Below are positions 31,101 through 39,800 of a DNA stretch of 50,750 nucleotides, in pieces. How positions within the stretch are numbered: position 1 is the stretch's first letter; the number at the start of each line of letters is the position of its first letter. The notes under the pieces are model-generated. The model did not search any database. It saw only the letters and a program-made list of their open reading frames with translations, and was not told the DNA's origin. This DNA is from CAZPNX01 sp964588285 (GTDB taxonomy: Bacteria > Edwardsbacteria > AC1 > EtOH8): assembly GCA_964588285.1 (NCBI GenBank), contig CAZPNX010000017.1, positions 1 through 50,750 of the forward strand, in the 5' to 3' direction. The position numbers and the translations under genes are program-made.

Positions 31101-33850
31101 CCTCGCCAGGCCTTGACCTCCAGATTGCCGGATGAGCCGTCGCGCAGCATTAAGGTGACGATGTCGGCCGGCACCACCTCGGAGACCATCTGGACCCCCA
31201 GGCCTACGATCTCCTCCACCGTCATCGACGAGGTGATGGCCTGGCTCATCTGATAAAGCGTGGATAGCTGCTTTAGCCCCAAGCTGGTCTCGCGATAGAG
31301 CATGGCGTTGTCCAATACCAGGGCTGTTTGCCCCACCAAGGCTTCGGCCAGCGATAGGTCCGACAGGCTGAAATCCTTACCGTCCCTGCGATCGGCCAGG
31401 TAGACCAGCCCTATGTTCTTGGTGCGCGAGACCATGGGCAGCACCATCATTTTTGATATCCCGTAGTACTCCAAAAACTGGCGCGAGGCTACCCGGGCGA
31501 TGTCCTTCTGATTGAGGATCAGCGGCTTTCCGCTCTGGAAAACAACCGAGGCCGCGCTGCCCCGCTCCAATTTCAGCCGGAAGATCCTTTGGCCGATGCC
31601 GTCCTTATTTCCCCACTCGTCCGGCAGCTTCTGGAGCACATGTTCGGGAACCGCAAACTCCACTTCGTGGCTGTTGCTTTGGTAAAGCCCGATGAAACAC
31701 TTTTTGACGCCCAGGCCAACGGCCAGCTTTCCCGACAGGTCGCTGAGCAGCTGGGTGAAATCTCCGCTGACGGCAAAACTGCGCGAGATGTCGAACAGAC
31801 TGGAAAGCTCGTGTATCTTCTCCTGAGCTAAAGCAGCGCTTCGGATACGGTCGATGGCCAGAGCCGCCTGGTTGGCAAAGCCCTCCAGCATCGAGATTTC
31901 AGTAGGCTCGAAGCCGGCCACCTCCTTTTTCTGGATATCGAGGACGCCCAGCAGCCTTCCCGCCGAAAGCAGCGGCAGAGCCACCTCGGAGCGGCAAAAG
32001 GCGCTTTTGCTGATATAATGCCGGTCCTTGAGCACATCGGGGACATAAACCGTCTGTTTGAGGTCGGCCGCCCAACCGGTGATCCCCTCCTTGCCCACGG
32101 CCAGTTTGGTGCCGATAACCTTGGCGGTGTAGCCGATGGCCGACCTGACCTCCAGCACCTTGCCCTCCTCGTCGGCCAGCAAAATGGCGCAATTCAGATA
32201 GCCGAACCCCTCCCTGATGATCCCCAGCAGACGATCCATCAGAGAATCCAAACTCTGGCCCTTGACCACCTGCTGTCCCACTTGGAACAGGGTGGTTATC
32301 TCACTCACCTGCCGATGGGCCTCCTGGTAAAGCCTGGCGTTTTCTATGGCGGCGGCCGCCTGGCTGGCCACCGAAAGCATCAGTTCCAGATGCCGGCCGT
32401 TGTAGGCCGCTTCCCTAATGTAGCTTTGAACCGCCATCACTCCCAGCACCCGGTCCTTGGCGACGATGGGTACCCCCAACCACGACTTCATAGGACGGCC
32501 GTAGAGTTTGACCCGTCTAAGTTCCTTCAACCTCTTCAGATCCGCCCGGCTTTTAATCAGCAACGGCTTTTTGGATAGGAGCACATGCTCGGTTAGCCCG
32601 CCGGAAAGTTTACGGCTGGCCGGCGGCATGATCTTTCCGGATTCGACTTGGTAGGCAAAGCGAATCTCCCCGGCCGTCCGGTCGAAAAGGGCGATGTAGA
32701 AATTGGTGGCCTCCAGTATCTGCTTGATCTGCTGGTGCAGCAAGGGCCATAGCCTGTCCGGCTCCATGACGTTGGAGATGGCCAGGCCGATCCGGTTTAA
32801 GGCGGCCGTCTCCGCCAACCGCTGCTGGCTTGTGCGATACATCTGGGCGTTCTCTAGGCCCAGGGCGACCTGGGAAGCCACCGCTTCCAGCATCTCCACC
32901 GTCTCCAGGGAAAAGGTTTCGCCGGACTCGACATCCCACAGCATCATCACGCCAAGGCATTGGCGGCCGACGTTCAGGGGTACCCCTAGCCACTCTTTGG
33001 CCGGGCGGCTCCAGGGCTTGATGCCGCGACGGCGGCATTCGGCCGAATAGTCGCCGGTCTGCAAGGGCCGCCTGGCCTTCCAAACCAACGTTACCAAGCC
33101 GGCTCCCATGGGATATGATTCCGGCCGGCGCCTTTTTCCCCGTTCTACCCTAAAAACCTCTCCGAACCGGGAATGCTCGGGGTCGGCTAAGGCCAGGGAG
33201 AAGGACCCCGACTTGATGACGCCCAACAACTCCCGATGGACGGTCTCCAGCATTTTATCCGGATCCAGGCTCGAGGCCACCGCCCGGTTGATTCTATTAA
33301 GCAGATCCAGCTTCTGCTTCTCGCGCAATAGAAGCATCCGCCCCAGCGATTCCTCCACCAGGTGTCTGACCTGCTCCCGCCAGTTCACCAGCTGGATGTG
33401 AGTCGGGGGGGGTTTTTTCATCCCGCTTTTTTTATAGTATAATTCCAAACCCATAGGGACCGGCCCGCCTTCACCTGAGGTCAACGCCTGGAAATAGGCG
33501 CCCACCAGCTGCCCAAATCCCAGGGCCTTGGCCGCCTGCTGAACGACCCGGCTTCGGCTGCCTCCCGCAATCCCCAAAATCGCCTGATAGGCGGCCGCCT
33601 GCGGCAGATAGTATTTGGCCGCCAGCCTTTTGGCCAGCTGCCGGCCGGAAAGCCCGACCCGGGCCAGAACCACGATCCGGTCCGGCAGCTGAGCCAGTAT
33701 AATCACGGTATCGGCCCGGGCCATGCCGCCGATCTGGAGGGCCAGCTCCTGTAGAGTGCTGGTCAGCGATCTCTGGGTCAGTAGATCCCCCCATTTTCTG
33801 TAGGAGCCGGCCTTAGGCTTTTGGCGGGCCTGGCGCTTGCCGGAGATCAT
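28178..33850 (-). CDS. Giant multi-GAF diguanylate cyclase
   Basis: 1890 aa, no membrane segment visible. After an N-terminal region (1-180) that may be a degenerate GAF come nine recognisable GAF domains of about 165-180 residues each (roughly 185-1730). Most open with L-x-x-L-x-x-hydrophobic and close with ALxNARLYxE helices. The C-terminal GGDEF domain (about 1728-1888) has the active motif GGEEF and an intact product-inhibition I-site RDVD exactly five residues before it, so it should make c-di-GMP with feedback control. The ATG overlaps the stop of the HD-GYP gene by 4 bp (33847-33850). Ligands of the GAF domains are unknown. Confidence 0.88.
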   Translation of the reverse strand: MISGKRQARQKPKAGSYRKWGDLLTQRSLTSTLQELALQIGGMARADTVIILAQLPDRIVVLARVGLSGRQLAKRLAAKYYLPQAAAYQAILGIAGGSRSRVVQQAAKALGFGQLVGAYFQALTSGEGGPVPMGLELYYKKSGMKKPPPTHIQLVNWREQVRHLVEESLGRMLLLREKQKLDLLNRINRAVASSLDPDKMLETVHRELLGVIKSGSFSLALADPEHSRFGEVFRVERGKRRRPESYPMGAGLVTLVWKARRPLQTGDYSAECRRRGIKPWSRPAKEWLGVPLNVGRQCLGVMMLWDVESGETFSLETVEMLEAVASQVALGLENAQMYRTSQQRLAETAALNRIGLAISNVMEPDRLWPLLHQQIKQILEATNFYIALFDRTAGEIRFAYQVESGKIMPPASRKLSGGLTEHVLLSKKPLLIKSRADLKRLKELRRVKLYGRPMKSWLGVPIVAKDRVLGVMAVQSYIREAAYNGRHLELMLSVASQAAAAIENARLYQEAHRQVSEITTLFQVGQQVVKGQSLDSLMDRLLGIIREGFGYLNCAILLADEEGKVLEVRSAIGYTAKVIGTKLAVGKEGITGWAADLKQTVYVPDVLKDRHYISKSAFCRSEVALPLLSAGRLLGVLDIQKKEVAGFEPTEISMLEGFANQAALAIDRIRSAALAQEKIHELSSLFDISRSFAVSGDFTQLLSDLSGKLAVGLGVKKCFIGLYQSNSHEVEFAVPEHVLQKLPDEWGNKDGIGQRIFRLKLERGSAASVVFQSGKPLILNQKDIARVASRQFLEYYGISKMMVLPMVSRTKNIGLVYLADRRDGKDFSLSDLSLAEALVGQTALVLDNAMLYRETSLGLKQLSTLYQMSQAITSSMTVEEIVGLGVQMVSEVVPADIVTLMLRDGSSGNLEVKAWRGLTDEDIRKTRLERGQGLAGWTAEHQETVITEDLEKDPRFVDLGLKQGIGPAISVPLVSKDRVLGVLNVNNRAEHREPFTQEQLQLLSTLAGSISLALDRAVLLADLDGRIKAQRALLDTGAMLLGSLEMREVLGQISTAIERLIPFIGLAVYRVDWDSRMLKPLISRGPFEKQIMADPPFPIDSGITGSIALSGRPEIIADSSQDSRAVHIEGTGEDSESVMAVPLMVQGRAEAVLTLWRESWRPFTEAEMELAALFTNQAAVAWNNARLFEEITAREGELADTNSRLNLALKRQIEVNTELSTLQYLSSTILSSLKLEEILSVVVEGIRTSLGFDSVVMSLVDESGQYLTHKAASGLGQAEFEKMQQTPTGLEEYLPLMRPENRISNSYFLPRGQEPGFSSLEASPSSRPAEDRQWRPGDRMLIPLYSKDKNLLAIVQIERPANGQIPDKKKVRSLEAFGNTAVLAIENARLFHQAQSRIAELSTLYDIGLVISSAIERDKLLEKVVAVIREKLHYLKVAIFLVEPHSQSLLIGGQSGYGQELRSLYFSIGGDSVVGWVAEQGQPLVLGDVTRDRRYNQADSRVRSEIAVPIKREGKTIGVLNIEDDKLNAFGDSDLRLLTTLASQVSVALDNARLYEEARSRINELQALHEVGSTVSSTLKLESLLSQVCQILDETFNYYKISILLVNPQSNELELLASRGYGEKSQTLGRRLRIGRDGITGMVAATGEAVMLDDVTKHPRYICIDPNTRSEIAVPLTSKNRVIGVLNVESDMPAAFTGVDKRLLTTLANQVAVAVENARLYEETEQLAVTDGLTELFNHRYFQGFLDRELSRARRYTRPLSLIMIDLDHFKNINDSYGHQAGDMVLKKVASAVKAQARDVDLVARYGGEEFMVVLPETGKREAYALAERIRHSVREQKYQLSEDTAPIEVTISLGVASYPEDGSEKSELVDRVDKALYRSKTEGRDRVTA

Positions 33851-36800
33851 GCTTCGTCTCCGACTATGATGCTGGACAGAGCCTCAACGACCCGGGCGTC
33901 GAACTGCCGGCCGGCCGAATCCCTCAGCCGCTGAATAGCCACCCGTTTGTCGAAAGCCTTGCGGTAGGGCCGGTCCGAGGTCATGGCCTCAAAGGCGTCG
34001 GCCACCGAGATGATCCTCGACTCCAGGGGGATCTCCTCTCCCTTGATGCCCAAAGGATAACCCTGGCCGTCGAAAAACTCGTGATGGCTGTGGATGATGC
34101 GGGCAGTCCGATCCAGCATTTCGATGTCAGACACCATCCGGCTGCCTATCTCGGGATGCAGCTTAACTTCCTGGTATTCGTCATAGGAAAGATGGTCGGG
34201 CTTGTTCAGGATTTCCTCCCTTATCCCCAGCTTGCCGATGTCATGAAGCAGGGCGCTGTAGTCAATCAGATTGATCCTTTCCTGAGGCAGCTCCATGGAA
34301 TTGGCAATCTTCAGGGCATAGTACCTGACGTTCTCGGAATGGCCCTTGGTATAAGGGTCCTTGGCCTCCATGGCCGCCACGAAGGCTTTGAGGGTGCTGT
34401 AGTAGCTGCGTTCCAGGTCGTCGTATAGGCTGAGGTTCTCGATGGACACCGCCAGCTGATTGGCGAAAAGCTCCAGCAGGTGCACCTCCTCCAGGGTCGG
34501 GGCGCTGCCGCTCTTCGGATCGTCGAAGGTGATGTAGCCCGCCTTTTTGCCGCCGATGCGCAAAGGCACTATCAGGGAGTCCTGGGGATCCCAGCCGGAG
34601 TCCGATGGCTGGGAGCTGGGGATGCTGACCGCCCCCGGGGCCAACGTCCGGCCCTCCGGAATCCGGATGAGATAGGAATTGCTGAGGCGCTTGCCCTCCC
34701 GCTTCAGACTCTCCCAGGCGATGTCGGAATCGACCACCGAGGACAAGGCCTTCCCGGCCTCCTCTTCCGTCAGTCCAAAATGCCCGAAATGTTTGACGCT
34801 GCCGTCGACATTCCTAATGATCAGGGCACCGCGGCGGAAGATGGAGGCGTGCTTAATGCCCTCCATGGTCAGTTTTATTTTATCGGCAATGCTCCGGGTG
34901 CCGGCCACCGTCAGACTCACATGGAAAAGGTCGGCCAGCTTGTTCTTCTCGTCCACCAGGGCCTGTTCGGCCTGCTTGCGCAAGGTAACGTCTTCGACCG
35001 TGCCCTCGTAGAACGAAACCCGCCCCGCCTCGTCCCTGACGGCCCGGGCGTTCTCGTTGAGGATCACCTGCCGTCCGTCGCGGCGGCGCCAGATGGCTTC
35101 GAAGTCCCGGACCTCGCCCTTCTCGTCCATCAGCGCCATGAAGCGGGCGCGTTCGCCGGGATCGGCGTAGCCTGAGCGGTTGAGGTCGATGCTCCTGAGC
35201 TCCTCCAGGCTTTCATAGCCCAGTATTTTTAGCAGCGACGGGTTGGCCAGCTCGATCCGGCCATCGGGGGTGGTGCGGTAGATGCCCTCGGCGATGCCGT
35301 CAAAAACCTGGCGGTACTTCTCCTCGGATTCCCTCAGGGCCTGCTCGGCCCGGCGGCGCTCGGTGATGTCCCGGTTGACGGTCACCGCCCGCACCACCCG
35401 GCTGCCCTCGTAGACCGGAATCTTCCTGGCCTCGGTAATGAACTCCCGGCCGTTGATGAGGTACTTCTCCTCGGTCAGCAGCATCTTGCCGAACTCGAAG
35501 ACCTGGCGGTATTCGTCGGCGGTTTTGGCGGCATCAAGATAGGGGAAGACCTCCAGCAGGTTTTTGCCCACCGCCTCAGGCTCGAAGCCCAGCACCCGGT
35601 TGGCGCGCTTGAAGGCCTCGTTCACCAGCACGATCTTGAGGTCCCGATCCAGCACATGGATGGGATCGCCCATGGCGTCGATGGTGGTGCGGTATTGGTG
35701 CTCCGAGTTATAGAGAGCCTCTTCGGCCATCATCCTGGGGCTGATGTCGAGCATGAAACCCTCTAAAAATTGCACTGTACCGCCGCTGTCCCGGACCGCC
35801 ACCCCCTGCTCCCAGATCCATCTCAGTTTTCCGCTTTTAGTGGCGATGCGGTACAGCAGTTGGAACGGCTTTCCCTTGCTCACCGCGTCCTGGACTTCGT
35901 CCCAGACCATGTCCCTGTCTTCGGGAATGATCAGATCGGCGAAGGATATCTCCCGGTTGTCCACCAGCTCCTCGTCCGTATACTCGGTCAGATCACGGCA
36001 CCCCTGGCTGACGAACTCCATGGTCCACTGGCGGTCGTTGCGGCAGCGGTAGACCATACCCGGCAGATTGGCCATCAGATTCTCCAGCCGCCGCTGGTTT
36101 TCCCGCAGGGCTTGCTGGGCCTGCTCCTGGGCAGTGATGTCCTCAACCGTGCCCTCGTAATAGATGATCCGGCCGTTCTCGTCCCGAACCGCGTGGGCGT
36201 TCTCCCTGACCACCAGCTCTGTGCCGTCCTTGCGCCTCCAGACGTTGACGAAGTCGCGGACCTCGCCCCTCTCCTCCATTATCCGCTTGTAGCTCTCCCG
36301 GACCGAACCGTCGAAATATCCCTCTTCCTCGATGTTCCGGGCCAAGCATTCCTCCAGGCTGTCGTATCCCAGCATTTTAACCAGGGCGGGATTGGCCATC
36401 AAGGGCCTTCCGTCGGGGGTGGAACGGTAGATGCCTTCCGAGATGCCCTCGTATATCTGCCGGTATTTTCTCTCGGATTCTTGCAGCTCCTGCTCCATGC
36501 GCTTGCGCTCGGTGACATCGCGGGAGATGCCCATCACCGCGCTCACCTGCCCCTCCTGGGTCCGCAAGGGCACCAGCCAAGTATCCAGATAGTGCCGAGA
36601 CTGTCCGAAGGGAGTGACCGCCTCGACGTAGAGGCTTTTCCCGGTCTCCATCACCTTCTGGATGTTCTGCCACTGGCGCTGGTAGATATCGGGCGGAAAG
36701 AAATCTCTCAGTGGAACGCCGAGCGCTTCCTGGGGCTGGCGGCCGGCCGCCCTGGCAGCCGAGGTGTTCAGATAGCGCACTTTGCCGTTGCTGTCAATCA

Positions 36801-39800
36801 CGAAAATCATATCGGGCGAGGCCTCGGCCAGGTTGCGGTACCTTTCCTCGCTGGCCGCCAGGGCCAGCTCGGCCTTTTTCCACTCGGTGATGTCGCGGAC
36901 GATGGACATCACCAGGTTGCGCCCCTGATGGGGGAAAATTATCGATTTGACGTTGACGTCGACCAGGGAACCGTCGGCCCGCAGGATCTTCTGTTCCATC
37001 AGGGGGACTTCCTTGCCGTACTGCTTGAGGAGGCCGGTCCGCTGCCGTACGAAATCGCGATAGTCGGGGTGAACGAAATCATACTTGGAGCGGCTCTCCA
37101 AATCCTCAAAAGACTTGACCCCCAAAAGCTGCAGCCCGGCCCGGTTGGCATAGACAAATCGTTCGTTATCGTATATAAAAAGGGCGTCCGGGATCTTCTC
37201 GGCCAGCAGCCGGTAGCGCTCCTCGGATTCCCGCAGGGCTTCGGCCGCTCTTCTGCTCTGGGTGATGTCGGCCACTACCCCGATGGACCCGGTCACCCGG
37301 CCGGCGGCATCCTTTAGCGCCGAGGCGCTGATTGATGTCCATATCTCGCTTCCGTCCCGGCGGCGCATTCTGATCTGGTATTGATCGTTGACGCCGGTGA
37401 TTCGCTCCTGATTCTTAGCCCTTATCAGGTCCCAATCCTCGGGAAAAATCAGCAACCGATGGCTCACCTGGCCCAACAGCTCCTGCGGGGTGTAGCCCAC
37501 CATCTGACAAAATCTTTGGTTGACGAAGCAAATGACATCGTCGTTGTCCACCTGTAAAAGACCGTCGTTCATGGACTCCACCAGGGTGCGGTAGCGCTCC
37601 TCGCTCCTTTTAAGCGCCTCCTCGGCCCGCTTGCGCTCGGTTATATCGCGCAGCACTCCCTCGTGGATTACCACTTGGCCTTTTTCGTCCCTGATATACC
37701 GGCAGCTGTCCTCCACCCAAACCTCGCTGCCGTCCCGGCGTTTCATGCGAAGCTCCCTGGTCCTCTCCTGCCCCGGCCCCGGATAATCCTCCATCCGGTC
37801 GTCGGAGGAAAAATACAGATCCTTTTTGACGTCGGCCTGCATCAGCTCCTCGACGCTGCCGTAGCCGAAGATCCTGGCCATGGCCGGATTGGCGTCCAGA
37901 AATTTTCCCTCCTCGGAGGTGCGGTAGACCCCCTCGGCCATGTTCTCCACCAGCCGGCTCATCCGCAGCCGGCTGTCGTCCAGTTCCCGCTGGGCCCGGC
38001 GGAGATTGGTGATGTCGGTAACGATGCCGATGATGGCCGGGCCGTTCTTCAAATCGACCAGCTTGGTGGACAGCAACGCCTCCAGGCGCCGTCCGTCCTT
38101 GGTAACCAGCGAATACTCATAGGACTCCACCTCCTGGCCCTGCTGGTGCCGCCGGTAGGCCTGGGATACCAGCTCCCTGTGTTCCGGGGCAATCAGCTCC
38201 ATAAAGTCGAAATCCGGCGCGTAAAACTCCTCGGCCGAATAGCCCATGGCTTTGGTACACTGGGGATTGATATAGACCACCCGGCCGCCCTGGTTGATGA
38301 AGATCATGTTGGGCGACTGCTCGGCCAGGGCCCGGAACTTCTCCTCGGAGTCGCGCACCGCCTCCTCGATGCGCTGGCGCTCGGTGACGTCGTTGATCAT
38401 AACCAGCCGGGCGTCCCGCCCCGAGAACTTGACCGAGTGGCCGATGACCTCCACCGACATCATCCGCCCGTCCTTGGCGCGGTGGCGCACCAGGGAGGTG
38501 CGGTCGAACTTGTTCTTCACCGACCGGGCCACGTTTTCCAACAGCACCGGGACGTCCTCCAGCGGCCGGATGTCCTTGAGGGTCATGGAGGCAAACTCCT
38601 GTCGGCTGTAGCCGTAAAGACGCACCGCCGCCTCGTTGACCGCGATGAAAGCCAGGGTCTGGGGGTCGTAGACCCACATGGGATTGGGGTTGCTCTCGAA
38701 AAGCTCCCGGTACTGCTTTTCGGACTCGGTCAGGGCCAGCTCGTTAAGCCTTTTCTCGGTGATGTCCGAGGTCACCATGAAGTAGCCTAGGCTCTCCTTG
38801 CCTTTGCGGGTAAAATAGCACCGGTTATAGATACAGCGTTTGGTGCCGTCGTTGCGCATAATCCAAAGCACGGCCTGCTCCGGCGGAACGCCCTTGAGGG
38901 GCGATTCCTCCATCTGCCTCTGCAGCTTGTCGCGTTCCTCGGGGGCCACCAGCTCCAACAGGCTCTTTCGCCGATATTGCTCCCAGGTGCAGCCGAAGAT
39001 CTCCAGAACCCTCTCGTTGGCATAGACCAGTTCGCCCTTCTCGTATATAGAGATGCCCTCAGTGATTCGGTCGGCCAGGCGCTGGAAACGCTCCCGGCTC
39101 TCCCGGATCTCGGCTTCGGCCTTCTTGCGCTCGGTGATGTCCCGGATGACGGTCGCCACCCTTTCCACCTTTCCGCCGATCTCCACCGGTATCTTGCGGG
39201 TCTCGGTAAAGATCTCGTTACCTCCGATGAGGATCGACTCCTCGGTGGTCAGCATTTTGCCGGTCTGGAAGACTTTCTGATATTCCTCCTGGACCTTAGG
39301 TGGGAGAAAAGGAAAGGCCTCCTTATAGGTTTTGCCCACCACCTTGCCGTCCATCCCCAGCGACTCAAGATAGGAGACAAAGGCTGAGTTGATATAGATG
39401 ATCCGACAATCCCGGTCGATAAGATGGATGAGATCGCCCATCGAATCCAGGGTGGTCCGGTACCTGGACTCCGACTCCTGAAGGGCCCTCAGGCCCAGCT
39501 GGCGCTGGGTGATGTCGCGGAACATGACGTGGACGGCCGGACGCCCCTGGAAGGTGATGGGGCCGGCCGAGACCTCTACTTCGAAGTCAGTTCCGTCCAG
39601 GCGGAGGAATTTTTCTTCGATCGGCTCCACATTCAGCCCCTCCCCGCCCACCTTGGCCGCCCTCTGCTTGATCTTCTCCCTAAAGTCGGGATGGGCCAGC
39701 TCCAAATAATCCCGCCCCAGCAGCTGCTCCGGCGAATCGGCCCCCAGCATTCGCGCGCCCGAAGCGTTGATGAAGACGATCTTGCCGTCCTGGTGGATGG

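Noticed and set aside
35770..37317. Long plus-strand open frame opposite the PAS array (also 42221-43888, 5320-6333, 7841-8812, 1508-2101, 2393-3052)
   Set aside because: These are antisense to well-supported genes with clear motifs. GC-rich codon usage keeps stops rare on the opposite strand, and none shows domain signatures.
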